From the NCBI GenBank assembly GCA_009746045.1, contig RPFO01000017.1, positions 2,228,040 to 2,292,039 of the forward strand: DNA of 64,000 bases, given 5' to 3'. The stretch is from Mesostigma viride (taxonomy: Eukaryota > Streptophyta > Mesostigmatophyceae > Mesostigmatales > Mesostigmataceae). A program made the position numbers and the translations under genes. Shown here piece after piece: positions 12,391-25,100 of this stretch. The first letter of the stretch is position 1; each line of letters opens with the position of its first letter. The notes under the pieces were generated by a model. That model saw nothing but the letters and a program-made list of their open reading frames with translations, was not told where the DNA came from and searched no databases.

Positions 12391-12884
12391 GGTTGGTGTG
12401 GCAAGCCTATAAAGCAATCCGCAAACCACTACACGGCTGGTAAGATTTAATATAATAAGCAACCTAATAGCTATATCAAAAATGTTTATGGGCATGGAAA
12501 TTTTTAATATGTTGATATTAGACTGCAATGAAACGAATATGCAACCTGCCCCCCTATGTTTAATACAATTATTATTATTATTTGTGGCATGAATATAATA
12601 ATTGTGTGAAATACAATGCTATGTGCAATATATTGCTGGTATGCCATGCAATTGTAACCAACAGGTGCAAGACCAAAAGGCGTCTTCAGGGCCCACCTGC
12701 TGCGAACAAGAGCTATGGCGGCAAGAGGTGCGTGCAGGGTTACGGATTTACGGGGTTGTTGACCACCAAATTTGTTGTTACGTGTGTTATGGAAACATTT
12801 CAGTCGAATTTCTGGGTTCCAACGGTCGTTAAGGTTATAAAAAGTGCGTTGGGATTCGGAAATTCACATCCTGGCGTGTAAAAA
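12391..12884. other. AT-rich spacer, no gene recognised
   Basis: About 490 bases of mostly AT-rich sequence without a recognisable coding region. The short plus-strand ORFs between 12,582 and 12,881 match nothing I know. A decayed version of the following tandem repeat begins near 12,840. Confidence 0.6.
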
Positions 12885-13500
12885 ATGCAGGTGTTGGCGA
12901 GTTTTCGGCCCGCTTTCAGGGGTCCAACGGCCGTTGGGTGTCTAAAATGCATGCGTTAGCGTGTTTCCGGCCCGCTTTCAGGGGCCCAACGGCCGTTGGA
13001 CGTCGAAAATGCATGTGTTGGCGTGTTTTCGGCCCGCTTTCAGGGGTCCAACGGCCGTTGGGTGTCGAAAATGCATGTAAAGGGCGTGTTTCAGGCCCAC
13101 TTTCAGGGGTCCAACGGCCGTTGGGTGTAGAAAATGCATGTGTTGGCGTGTTTTCGGCCCGCTTTCAGGGGTCCAACGGCCGTTGGGTGTCGAAAATGCA
13201 TGTGTTGGCGTGTTTCAGGCGTACTTTCAGGGGTCCAACGGCCGTTGGGTGTCGAAAATGCATGTGTTGGCGTGTTTCAGGCCCACTTTCAGGGGTCCAA
13301 CGGCCGTTGGGTGTCGAAAATGCATGTGTTGGCGTGTTTTCGGCCCGCTTTCAGGGGTCCAACGGCCGTTGGGTGTCGAAAATGCATGTGTTGGCGTGTT
13401 TCAGGCCCACTTTCGGGGGTCCAACGGCCGTTGGGTGTCGAAAATGCATGTGTTGGCGTGTTTCAGGCGTACTTTCAGGGGTCCAACGGCCGTTGGGACC
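12885..13500. repeat. 61-63-bp tandem repeat, ten units, each with CCAACGGCCGTTGG
   Basis: Ten units spaced 61-63 bp. Each has GGCGTGTTT, a CGCTTTCAGGGGT segment, the 14-bp palindrome CCAACGGCCGTTGG and GTGTCGAAAATGCATG. Palindromes start at 12,924, 12,986, 13,048, 13,111, 13,173, 13,235, 13,297, 13,359, 13,421 and 13,483. The three overlapping plus-strand ORFs here are reading-frame shadows of the repeat. The array ends about 65 bp before the transposase-like gene. Confidence 0.95.
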
Positions 13501-13566
13501 TACAAATTGGGTAATTGTTGGAAAGCAATAATTTGATAAAAAGTCAAAACTTCGTCTGGATTCTGT

Positions 13567-16500
13567 ATGCGCGCGGATGCAGGTGAAGCGCACAACAAAG
13601 ACCTAAGTCTCAAGTACGTCGAGATCAAGGGCAACCAACTTGCCCTCGACATGGCCAGCGCAATGGAATACTTGCTGAAGGACAACAATCACAAGACTGA
13701 AAACACGAAAACTGCAGTAGGCTTGAGGGCGCTTGAGCGGCTGCCAGGTGCGGTTGTGAAGGTTATGGGGAAACAGTACCGCCCTGCGCTGAAAAGAAAG
13801 GCGTCGGAGTCCTTCGCTCAGGAGGTTGTCGCTAATATCGTGCAAGGTTTCCAGGAATTGGGCAAGTCGGATGAGCACAGGAACGCGAAGTGCGCTGTGC
13901 TGTCAATGTGCTTGGGAAAGGACGGCATGAACAATCAAGGGCATTGCACTCTCGCGCGGCTGCTTCACGTCACGCCCAAGGATATCCAGACCGCAAGGGG
14001 AATGAGGATGGGGGGCGACCTTCCCGCCCTGAAGGCGCCCCCTCGTGCTTTACGGTCGGACAAGTTTCCGGAGGAGGTCAAAGACATCGTCGGGAGTTAC
14101 TGGTTGTCAGACCTAAACACGAGGGCGTCTCCCAACCATAAGGACGTGGTCAATGAGTTCGAAAGGAAGGGAAACGCCAGGATCCTCATTTCCTCCCAGG
14201 GCGGAAGGTACTATTTGGACTCGCTTGAAACGATTTACAAGCGGTTCTGTTCTGACGCGTCGCCGTACAAGGGAGGTATCGTGACGACTGCGGACGGGAC
14301 AAGGTACAAGGTGGGGTACACGAAGTTCGTGGAGTTCATGCCCAAGTGCGTAAAGGGCGTGTGGAAGGACCGGGACTTGTGCGCATGCGAAAAGCACGTC
14401 GTCTTCGAGTCTCTGCTCTCTGCCTTCGCCAAAGGCGTCAAGGAGTTGAAGAGCACGCTGGAGATCGAGGAGAGGGAGGGTATCCCTTCCGTGCCTGACA
14501 ATGCCCATGATTTCGTTCGACGTTTCACCTGCCACAGGGCTGAGAGGGGGGAGGGGGGGCAAGGAGGGGGGAGGACGGGCGGCCCGTTCGTTAACGTCCC
14601 AATGAACTGCTTGGAAGGGACGTGCAACGAGTGTGGGATTTCCGAGTTCATCGTGACGGACCAGATGAAGGGGTGGACAAAGAAGTACACGTGGTTCGAC
14701 TTCATAAAGGAGGGCACAGCGCCCCGTGGGACGGTAAGCATGTATATTTGCATCGTTGAATATATATATGTAGACTTTCATACTTCCAACGGCCGTTGGC
14801 GTTGGGAAATTCCCAGCTGCTGACTTCCATTCTTCGGTCAATCCATGGTGCGCGGGCATGTATATTTGCATCGTTGAATATATATATGTAGACTTTCATA
14901 CTTCCAACGGCCGTTGGCGTTGGGAAATTCCCAGCTGCTGACTTCCATTCTTCGGTCAATCCATGGTGCGCGGGTGTGTTGTGTTGCAGGAGGAGGATGT
15001 GGCGCCGCAAATGAACCTGCAGCAAAAACTCATCAAGTCAACCCTCTCGGAGCTCCATGAACTCATTACGGCGCGCTTCCCGGAATTCGCCATTCACGTC
15101 CATACATGGGCCTGGCAGCACCACGCTTACAAGGAGTGCATTGACGTGATGCCGCTGGGAACGGTGGTGGTCCTGATGGACTACTCGGAGAACTATTCGG
15201 ACCACCTGCAGAAACAGTTGCAGGCGCAGTACTGGTACCCAAGTAGTTACGTCCTGATGCCGGTGATCGTGATGTACCGTGATCCCGTATCGCTGGAAAT
15301 CAAAAGGGTGAAGCACGATTACATGGGGAAGGACGTACCGAGGAATGCCCAGACCCTGGAGTTCGTGATGAAGAATACCCTTAACGTGCTGAGGGAGGAG
15401 GGGGTGGAGGTGAGGAACTGGATCAGTTGGTCCGACAACTGTAAGGAGCAGTTCCAATCCCGGTATGTGTTGGCGATGGCTGCGGACCTGCTCGAGGCCG
15501 ACCCCGACTTGGAATCATTGGAGTGGAACTACTCGTGTGCAGGACATGGGAAGGGGGAGTCGGACGGGGAGGGGGGACGGTCAAAAGCATCCTCAAAAGA
15601 GCGCAGATGCAGGAGGACAATCGGAACCTGAATACGGTGGAGGCACTGGTGGCCTACCTGAACCGGGATTGGAGAACCGGCAAAGACTCGAGTCGACCAT
15701 CGGCACAATCGGACGTGGTTCGACGGGCATTTCTTCTCGATAACGTAAGTAAAGACAGTTGCTTTCTGGTGGTCAAGTGCAGTTCTATAATTTGTCTCTG
15801 GTTACACTTTACAGAGGACAGCTTCCTTGATGCAGTTTGAAGTTTCATAAGGCCAACGGCCGTTGGAGCTGGAAAATCGTATAATTGTTGAGTGCCAACG
15901 GCCGTTGGAGTTGAGAAATGTACTTATATAAAGTTTCCAAGGGCCAACGGCCGTTGGAGTTGGGAAATCTTATAATTGTTGAGTGCCAACGGCCGTTGGA
16001 GTTGGGAAATGTGCTGTGATGTTGTTTCATGGAATTACAATTGCAGATTCTCACGTCCGGTAAGGAGCGAGGCCCGATCCGAGATATCTCCACGGCACAC
16101 CAGTGGCGACTGGACAAAAAGGGCGAGCGGGTCGAGGTGGTAAAGCTCAGGCGTTTTTCATGCTTCAGTTGTGCGGAGTGCCGAGAGGGCAAGTGGACGA
16201 CATGCCCAAACGATTGGAGCAGCTCGTCGTGGACTGTAAAACTCCAGGCGAGTAAGTCGCGGAACCCCACGCGATATCCGGGAACCCGCCTGAACCACGT
16301 TCAAACGGCAAGAAACGAGTTGGGGCGTGGTTTGCAGGAGGGGGAGGCCGTCGCAGTCGCATCTGAGAGGGGGCACAAGGACCATGTGCCCGACCACCCG
16401 TACTGGTTGGCGAAAGTTGTTCGAGTCGCCCACCAACTCGACAAGGATGAGTGTTTAAACAAACATACAGGGGGGGGGGCGAGGTTTTTAAGAAAGGCAA

Positions 16501-16831
16501 CTGGGTAATGTACGTAAAATACTTCGAGAGGTGCTCCTCCTCCGGATCGGACGCCCGACGCTTCTTCTGGAACCCAGACGACCGAGAACCCTTAACTGCA
16601 ATCGTGTGCTACCTGAGCGTCGCAAAGGTCACGAAGGGCAAGTGGGAAGGACATCCGGACAACACGCGACAGGGCTGGTTCACAATTGCGAAGAAGGTGG
16701 ACGCCGAAATTACGGTACGTCATTCCAAACATTACTGTGTAAAATTGGTGTTTGTATGTCGCATGTGTTTTTTTGTCGACGGTCGTTCACCTTACTAATG
16801 TTACATACAGGGCAATCAGCCTATACTTTAG
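13567..16831 (+). CDS. Transposase-like protein, four exons, frameshifted
   Basis: Exons by GT-AG signals and continuous reading: 13,567-14,733, 14,990-15,744, 16,047-16,714 and 16,811-16,831. All introns are phase 0; donors are GTAAGC, GTAAGT and GTACGT. The last intron has a TACTAAT branch point and the last exon encodes GNQPIL then stop. The product has a Cys motif (CLEGTCNECG, end of exon 1). Exon 2 carries an acidic series like that of a widespread uncharacterised eukaryotic transposase-like family: LMDYSENYS, SWSDNCKEQF and GHGKGESDGEGG. Exon 3 has CFSCAECREGKWTTCPND and an aromatic-rich end. Two frame breaks sit in G-runs (about 15,577 and 16,470-16,480), so it is either a pseudogene or carries homopolymer errors. 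The start is uncertain: an earlier exon joining at the AG near 13,580 is possible. I see no terminal inverted repeats. Confidence 0.6.
14738..14973. repeat. Intronic 118-bp tandem duplication with palindromes
   Basis: Intron 1 of the transposase-like gene consists almost wholly of two near-identical 118-bp copies (14,738-14,855 and 14,856-14,973). Each contains GAATATATATATGTAG and CCAACGGCCGTTGG (14,786 and 14,904). Only the donor and the acceptor GTGTTGCAG lie outside the copies. Confidence 0.9.
15853..15999. repeat. Four CCAACGGCCGTTGG dyads in intron 2
   Basis: Palindromes start at 15,853, 15,895, 15,944 and 15,986. They form two copies of a 91-bp pair (period 91 between first and third, second and fourth), with GGGAAAT or a close variant 7-11 bases to the right. 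Confidence 0.9.
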
Positions 16832-17036
16832 CTTGGCTGCATGGCGCATGTCGCATATCTTAATTTCTCAAAGCCAACGGCCGTTGGACTTACGAAACTG
16901 GACAAGTGCCAAGTGCGGATTAGGTACTAAAATGGGCATTCTTGTTGAGGATGACCAGTTGTGTTTATATATTTTTGCATGGTGGCGGATGACTTGGCGT
17001 GTTGTTGCATTTTTACATACGGGTGTATGGTAGGCC
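16832..17036. other. Short spacer with one palindrome dyad
   Basis: No gene seen. It holds one CCAACGGCCGTTGG at 16,874-16,887 with GAAA at a 6-base distance on both sides. Confidence 0.6.
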
Positions 17037-17070
17037 TTAAACCCTAAACCCCTACACTCCTAAACCATAT
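17037..17070. repeat. Short telomere-like motif (CCCTAAA type)
   Basis: TTAAACCCTAAACCCC followed by CCTAAACC: one to two imperfect copies of the plant-type CCCTAAA telomere unit at the left edge of the GT-rich block. Too short to be a telomere. Confidence 0.45.
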
Positions 17071-18870
17071 TTACCCTTATATGTTGGGTGTGTTGTGTGA
17101 ATGTTGGGTATGTGTGTTGGGGCGTGTGTGTTGGGTGTGTGTGTTGGGTGCATTCATGAAGGTGCGGGGGCGTGTAGGGTGTGTGCAAAGTGTCTTGTGT
17201 GTTGATGTTGGGTGTGGGGGGGGGGAGGTACATGTGTGTTGTGTGTGTGACTTAGTAGGTGTGTTGTGTGTGTGACTTAGGTGTGTGTGTTGTTTGTGTT
17301 GGATATGTGTTGTGTGTGTGTGTGTTGTGTGTGTGTAGGGTGTCTTGTGTGTTGGTTTCTTGTTTTTAGTAGGTGTTGGGTGTGTGTATGTCGGGTGCAA
17401 ACATAGTGTGTGTGTGTGTGTGTTCGGTATGTGTGTTGGGTGTCTTGTGTGTGTGTGTTCGGTATGTGTGTTGAGGCGTGTGTGTGTGCTCTGTGTATGT
17501 ATGTTGTGTGTGTGTGTGTTGGGGCGTGTGCGTGTGTGTGTTGTGTGCATGTTAATTGTCATGTATTGGTGTTGAGTGTGAGGGGGGGATGGACGTGTGT
17601 GTTGTGTGTGACTTAGGTGTGTTATGTGTGTGTTGTGTGTGACTTAAGTGTGTAGTGTGTGTGTTGTGTGTGTTGGATGTGTGGTGTGGGTGTGGGTGTG
17701 GGTGTGTGGGTGGGTGGGGGGGGGCCAAGTGTCTTGTGTGTTGGTATTGGGTTTGTGTGGGGGGGTGTACGTGTGTGTTGTGTGTGACTTAGGTGTGTTT
17801 TGTGTGTGTTGTGTGTGATCGACCTAGGTGTGTGTTGCGTGTGTGTGTTGGGTGTACATGTGTTCATAAAGGGTGTGGGTGTGTGTAGGGTGTGTGCAAA
17901 GTGTCTTGTGTGTTGGTGTTGGGTGTGGGGGGGGGGAAAGTACGTGTGTGTTGTGTGTGTGACTTAGGTGTGTTGTGTGTGTGTTGTTTGCATGTTATTG
18001 TTGGTGTTGTGGGGGGGGGGGATGTACGTGTACGTGTGTTGTGTGTTGGTGTCTTATTTTTAGGTGTTGGTGTGTGTGTCGTGGGTGCAAACATTGTGTG
18101 TGTGTGTGTTGGGTGTGTGTTGGGTGTCTTGTGTGTTTGGTGTTTTTGGTAGGTGTTGTGTGTGCGTGTTTTCGGTATGTGTGTTGGGTGTCTTGTGTGT
18201 GTGTGGTATGTGTTTGGGTGTTGTTGTGTGTGCAGTGTTGGGGCATGTGTGTGTGTGTGTTGGGGCATGTGTGTGTGTTGTGGCATGTTAATTGTCATGT
18301 GTTGGTGTTGTGTGTGGGGGGGGGGGGATGTACGTGTGTGTTGTGTGTTACTTAGGTGTGTTATGTGTGTGTTGGGTGTGGGTGTCGTGGGCCGACCGGT
18401 GCAAACATTGTGTGTGTGTGTGTGTGTTGGGTGTGTGTTGGGTGTCTTGTGTGTTGGTGTCTTGTTTTTAGTAGGTGTTGTGTGTGCGTGTTTTCGGTAT
18501 GTGTGTTGGGTGTCTTTTGTGTGTGTGGTGTGTGTTTGGGTGTTGTTGTGTGTGCAGTGTTGGGGCATGTGTGTGTGTGTTGGGGCATGTGTGTGTGTGT
18601 GTTGGGGCATGTGTGTCAGTGTGTGTGTTGTGGCCTGTTAATTGTCATGTGTTGGTGTTGTGTGTGGGGGGGCGGGATGTACCTATGTGTTGTGTGTTAT
18701 AACAACTATACTTAGGTGTGTTATGTGTGTGTTGCGTGTGTGTGTTGGGTGTGTGTTGCATGGCTGTCTTGTGTGTTGGTGTCTTGTTTTTAGGTGTTGG
18801 TGTGTGTCTTGGGTGCAAACATAGTGTGTGTGTGTGTTGGGTGTGTTGTTCGTGTGTGTATGAAAATATA
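17071..18870. repeat. GT-rich degenerate minisatellite block
   Basis: About 1.8 kb of GTGTGTTGGGTGT- and TGTGACTTAGGTGT-type motifs. Longer internal duplications are visible: the segment with GGGTGCAAACATTGTG near 18,080 recurs near 18,400. ORFs on either strand are low-complexity (Cys/Val or Thr/His) and not credible genes. The strand bias is the reverse of the AC-rich array that follows. Confidence 0.9.
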
Positions 18871-18980
18871 GAAAATTGTTATATTTGACGATAGTCATAG
18901 TGTACTACTAAAAACTTGTACATACATATGCTGGAATGATTTTCTTTTTACTATTTCATTCACTATTGCTTATTTCTTCA

Positions 18981-20052
18981 CACATGTACATGCACGCAAG
19001 GGGCGGCTGCACATACACGTACACACACCGCGCACGCAAGGGGCGGCTGCACACACACGTACATCCACCGCGCACGCAAGGGGCAACTGCACACACACGT
19101 ACATACACCGCGCACGCAAGGGGCGAGTGCGCACACACGTACATACACCGCGCACGCAAGGGGCGGCTGCACACACACGTACACACACCATGCACGCAAG
19201 GGCCGGCTGCACTCACATGTACATACACCATGCACGCAAGGGGCGGCTGCACACACACGTACACACACCATGCACGCAAGGGCCGGCTGCACTCACATGT
19301 ACATCCACCGCGCACGCAAGGGCCGGCTGCACACACACGTACATACACCGCGCACGCAAGGGGCAACTGCACACACATGTACATACACCGCGCAACCACG
19401 GGGCGGCTGCACACACACGTACATACACCGCGCACGCAAGGGGCGGCTGCACACATACGTACCTACACCGCGCACGCAAGGGGCGACTGCACACACATGT
19501 ACATCCACCGCGCACGCAAGGGCCGGCTGCACACACACGTACACACACCATGCACGCAAGGGCCGGCTGCACACACACGTACATACACCGCGCACGCAAG
19601 GGGCGGCTGCACACACACGTACCTACACCGCGCACGCAAGGGGCGGCTGCACACACACGTACACACACCATGCACGCAAGGAGCGACTTCACGCACAGGT
19701 ACACACACCATGCACGCAAGGTTCGGCTGCACACACATGTACATCCACCGCGCACGCAAGGGGCGAGTGCAAACACATGTACATACACCGCGCACGCAAG
19801 GGGCAACTGCCCACACATGTACATCCACCGCGCACGCAAGGGCCGGCTGCACTCACATGTACACACACCGCGCACGCAAGGGCCGGCTGCACACACACGT
19901 ACATACACCGCGCACGCAAGGGGCAACTGCACACACACGTACACACCATGCACGCAAGGGGCTGCTGCACACACACTTACACTCACCATGCACGCGAGGG
20001 GCGGCTGCACACACACGTACACACACCGCGCACGCAAGGGACGGCTGCACAC
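18981..20052. repeat. 40-bp satellite array, part 1
   Basis: About 27 copies of a 40-bp unit: GCACGCAAGGGGCGGCTGC followed by a CA-rich half containing ACGTACATACACC. Variants include GGGGCAACTGC, GGGCCGGCTGC and CCATGCACGC. The consensus contains none of TAA, TAG, TGA, TTA, CTA or TCA, so it is open in all six frames. The array is cut at 20,052 by an LTR element and resumes at 22,197. Confidence 0.97.
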
Positions 20053-20693
20053 TGTCAGAAATATTGAGACTTGTAGGTCGAAAACGATAGTGACAATTAA
20101 AGATTACGCTTTATTATCATTGCATATTAAATCCCGGACTACCACCGTTTGTCCACCAAAACCATGATGTGGCTCCCGGGTGGGGACCATAAGCGTCAGC
20201 CATAACTCATGGCTCAGACCTTAGGTAAGTGCAACGTAGGTTGCGTCTTCCTCTTATGCACAAAGGTGCACAAAGAGTGAGTGCTCGACAGGCTGGCACA
20301 AAGATTGCGTAGCTTATCTGAAATGTGCTGAGAATGCGTTACGCTAGCCAGATTCCGTTAACACTCTCTAGTCGAGTAGTACGACTGAATAGTACGCTAG
20401 CTATAGGTCGTAGGACCCTGAACGTACAAGTCTTGATATAATGTGCCGGTTCTCGTAGCTTCGGCACTAATGTCTTAGTCACTCCGTGACCAAATCATGA
20501 GCCGTAACATGACACGTGCTCACTGTCCCAACACTGCATAATACTTTGCCGATATTAATTATGGCCACAAATACGGCAGGCGGGTGCGATTATTAGGGAC
20601 GCAACCCTAATACCTCCGTTTACAATGGATGGCCTATATGAAATATATTAACGGCAGGCAGTTGGGCACACAGGGTGAACTTCACCCCTGACA
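20053..20693. repeat. Left LTR (641 bp)
   Basis: Begins TGTCAGAAATATTGAG and ends TTCACCCCTGACA. Same length as, and by eye identical to, 21,556-22,196. Confidence 0.93.
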
Positions 20694-21555
20694 CCCCCTT
20701 GCACAATGCCTAAAGTGAAGACACTATGCAGGTACAATAGGGCCAACAGTTTCTCCCCGCTCAATTCAGGCAAGAGCCTAAAAAGCTGGGTGGGCAGCCA
20801 GGTATAAACTGGCTCTCACACACCCCTTGTTCAACTTAAGCCGGTACACGCTCTGGTAAATCCAATGGTATCAAAATGCCCCCCTTGTTTGGTAGTTGGT
20901 AGGACTTGCTAGGTATGATAACCAGCACATTCCCCTTACCCAGGAAGCTTGATCACGATGAACCAATGTACCCATTGGGCATGAACATAAAGGAGAATTA
21001 TGACATGCACAAGCATGCCAACGCGGGGCACAATGCGCCCCCCCCCCATGCTTTCAAAAGGATAAGCAATAACCAAAAAGGGCATCGGAATCAAAAAATT
21101 CCGACCTCTTCATTTCCATAGACAGCGCTGGCTTCTCGGCTCCGGGATCCCCGATGCCGCCGGCTCAATTCGCATAAAGATCGAGCACTTAAAACTCGAG
21201 CGAAACAGCGCCTTCCAACCGCACCCAAAAAAGATAACCACAAAGCTCATTTTCGGCTCACGTTCGCTCCTGGCATGGATTGAACTTGGATCTTCTGTAG
21301 CGCCAGCCTTCAATCGGCATGTCTGCCGCAGCTGCACTCACGAAATCTGGTGCTTTTGCTGGAATCAGGAAATATATGGCCCAGCGGCTCTGTAGGCCGC
21401 GGCCGACTGGCCTCTTCCAGGCCGAGTGTGCGGCTTGCCAACAACAATGCCGCGAACTTCCGGGTAATATTCCATGACGTTACTTGCGTATCTCGCTAAT
21501 TCGTAGCATGTCACGTTCTTCATCTTAACCCTAAGGTTTTTCTGTAATGGTTTTG
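20694..21555. other. Internal region of the LTR element, no gene
   Basis: 862 bases with only short ORFs; the longest on either strand is about 75 codons and unrecognised. I see no conventional primer-binding site next to the left LTR and no clear polypurine tract before the right one. Confidence 0.7.
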
Positions 21556-22196
21556 TGTCAGAAATATTGAGACTTGTAGGTCGAAAACGATAGTGACAAT
21601 TAAAGATTACGCTTTATTATCATTGCATATTAAATCCCGGACTACCACCGTTTGTCCACCAAAACCATGATGTGGCTCCCGGGTGGGGACCATAAGCGTC
21701 AGCCATAACTCATGGCTCAGACCTTAGGTAAGTGCAACGTAGGTTGCGTCTTCCTCTTATGCACAAAGGTGCACAAAGAGTGAGTGCTCGACAGGCTGGC
21801 ACAAAGATTGCGTAGCTTATCTGAAATGTGCTGAGAATGCGTTACGCTAGCCAGATTCCGTTAACACTCTCTAGTCGAGTAGTACGACTGAATAGTACGC
21901 TAGCTATAGGTCGTAGGACCCTGAACGTACAAGTCTTGATATAATGTGCCGGTTCTCGTAGCTTCGGCACTAATGTCTTAGTCACTCCGTGACCAAATCA
22001 TGAGCCGTAACATGACACGTGCTCACTGTCCCAACACTGCATAATACTTTGCCGATATTAATTATGGCCACAAATACGGCAGGCGGGTGCGATTATTAGG
22101 GACGCAACCCTAATACCTCCGTTTACAATGGATGGCCTATATGAAATATATTAACGGCAGGCAGTTGGGCACACAGGGTGAACTTCACCCCTGACA
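21556..22196. repeat. Right LTR (641 bp)
   Basis: Direct copy of the left LTR with the same TGTCAG...CTGACA ends, followed by CACAC and the resumed 40-bp satellite. Confidence 0.93.
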
Positions 22197-25100
22197 CACA
22201 CACACGTACATACACCGCGCACGCAAGGGGCGGCTGCACTTACATGTACACACACCACGCACGCAAGGGGCGGCTGCACACACACGTACATACACCGCGC
22301 ACGCAAGGACCGGCTCCACTCACATGTACATCCACCGCGCAACCACGGGGCGGCTGCACACACACGTACATACACCGCCCACGCAAGGGGCTGCTGCACA
22401 CACACTTACACACAAAATGCACGCTTGGGGCGACGGCACTCACATGTACATACACCGCTCACGAAAGGGGTGGCTGCACACACACGTACATCCACCGCGC
22501 ACGCAAGGGGCGGCTGCACACACACATACATACATGCACCATGCACGCAAGGGGCGAGTGCACACACATGTACATACACCGCGCACGCTTGGGGCGGCTG
22601 CACACACACGTACCTACACCGCGCACGCAAGGGGCGGCTGCACACACACTTACACACAAAATGCACGCTTGGGGCGACGGCACTCACATGTACACACACC
22701 GCGCACGCAAGGGGCTGCTGCACACACACGTACACACACCATGCACGCAATTGCCGGCATGCACACACACGTACATCCACCGCGCACGCAAGGGGCAACT
22801 GCACACACATGTACACACACCGCGCACGCTTGGGGCGGCTGCACACACACGTACCTACACCGCGCACGCAAGGGGCGGCTGCACACACATGTACACACAC
22901 CGCGCACGCAAGGGGCGGCTGCACACACACGTACACACACCATGCACGCAATTGCCGGCATGCACACACACGTACATCCACCGCGCACGCAAGGGGCAAC
23001 TGCACACACACGTACACACACCGCGCACGCTTGGGGCAGCTGCACTCACATGTACACACACCGCGCACGCTTGGGGCGGCTGCACACACACGTACCTACA
23101 CCGCGCACGCAAGGGGCGGCTGCACACACACGTACATACACCGCGCACGCAAGGGGCGGCTGCACACATACGTACACACACCGCGCACGCAAGGGGCGGC
23201 TGCACACACACGTACATACACCATGCACGCAAGGGGCTGCACACACACTTACACACACCATGCACGCAAGGGCCGGCATGCACACACACTGGCATACACC
23301 GCGCACGCAAGGGGCGGCTGCACACACACGTACATACACCGCGCACGCAAGGGGCGAGTGCACACACACGTACACACACCGCGCACGAAAGGGGCGGCTG
23401 CACACACACGTACACACACCATGCATGCAATTGCCGGCATGCACACACACGTACATCCACTGCGCACGCAAGGGGCAACTGCACACACATGTACACACGC
23501 TCGGGGCGGCTGCACACACACTTACACACACCATGCACGCAAGGGCCGGCATGCACACACACTGGCATACACCGCGCACGCAAGGGGCGGCTGCACCCAC
23601 ATGTACATACACCATGCACGCAAGGACAAGGATTCACACACACGTACACACACCGCGCACGCAAGGGGCGGCTGCACACAAACGTACACACACCATGCAC
23701 GCAATTGCCGGCATGCACACACACGTACATCCACCGCGCACGCAAGGGGCAACTGCACACACATGTACACACGCTTGGGGCGGCTCCACTCACATGTACA
23801 TCCACCGCGCAACCACGGGGCGGCTGCACACACACGTACATACACCGCGCACGCAAGGGGCTGCTGCACACACACTTACACACAAAATGCACGCTTGGGG
23901 CGACGGCACTCACATGTACATACACCGCGCACGAAAGGGGTGGCTGCACACACACGTACATCCACCGCGCACGCAAGGGGCGGCTGCACACACACATACA
24001 TACACCATGCACGCAAGGGGCGAGTGCAAAAACATGTACATACGCCGCGCACGCAAGGGGCAACTGCCCACACATGGACATACACCATGCACGCAAGGGG
24101 CGGCTGCACACACATGTACATCCACCGCGCACGCAAGGGGCGAGTGCACACACACGTACACACACCGCGCACGCAAGGGGCGGCTGCACACACACGTACA
24201 CACACCATGCACGCAATTGCCGGCATGCACACACACGTACATCCACCGCGCACGCAAGGGGCAACTGCACACACATGTACACACACCGCGCACGCTTGGG
24301 GCAGCTGCACTCACACGTACACACACCGCGCACGCAAGGGACGGCTGCACACACACGTACATACACCGCGCACGCAAGGGGCGGCTGCACTTACATGTAC
24401 ACACACCACGCACGCAAGGGGCGGCTGCACACACACGTACATACACCGCGCACGCAAGGACCGGCTCCACTCACATGTACATCCACCGCGCAACCACGGG
24501 GCGGCTGCACACACACGTACATACACCGCGCACGCAAGGGGCTGCTGCACACACACTTACACACAAAATGCACGCTTGGGGCGACGGCACTCACATGTAC
24601 ATACACCGCGCACGAAAGGGGTGGCTGCACACACACGTACATCCACCGCGCACGCAAGGGGCGGCTGCACACACACATACATACACCGCGCACGCTTGGG
24701 GCGGCTGCACACACACGTACCTACACCGCGCACGCAAGGGGCGGCTGCACACACACGTACATACACCGCGCACGCAAGGGGCGAGTGCACACACACGTAC
24801 ACACACCGCGCACGCAAGGGGCGGCTGCACACACACGTACACACACCATGCACGCAATTGCCGGCATGCACACACCCGTACATCCACCGCGCACGCAAGG
24901 GGCAACTGCACACACATGTACACACACCGCGCACGCTTGGGGCAGCTGCACTCACATGTACACACACCGCGCACGCTTGGGGCGGCTGCACACACACGTA
25001 CACACACCGCGCACGCTTGGGGCGGCTGCACACACACGTACCTACACCGCGCACGCAAGGGGCGGCTGCACACACACTTACACACAAAATGCACGCTTGG

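Larger units (their letters stand above)
20053..22196. mobile_element. Non-autonomous LTR retrotransposon with identical LTRs
   Basis: Two 641-bp direct repeats (20,053-20,693 and 21,556-22,196) start TGTCAG and end CTGACA, the canonical TG...CA ends with a 6-bp inverted terminus. They flank 862 bp of internal DNA. CACAC precedes the left LTR and follows the right one, which fits a 5-bp target duplication (though the host repeat is CA-rich). Compared by eye the two LTRs show no difference and have equal length, so the insertion is recent. The internal part has no gag, protease, RT or integrase ORF. ATGGTATCAAAATGCC near 20,864 resembles an initiator-tRNA-Met primer site but lies about 170 bp inside. 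Confidence 0.9.

Noticed and set aside
12938-13531. 197-codon plus-strand ORF with GVQRPLGVENAC repeats
   Set aside because: Frame shadow of the 61-63-bp tandem repeat; three overlapping frames are open alike.
17077-18715. Cys/Val- or His/Thr-rich ORFs in the GT block
   Set aside because: Low-complexity translation of GT repeats on both strands.
21240-21330. tRNA-like B-box (GTTCAATCC, minus strand) inside the LTR element
   Set aside because: No T-stem or acceptor pairing around it.
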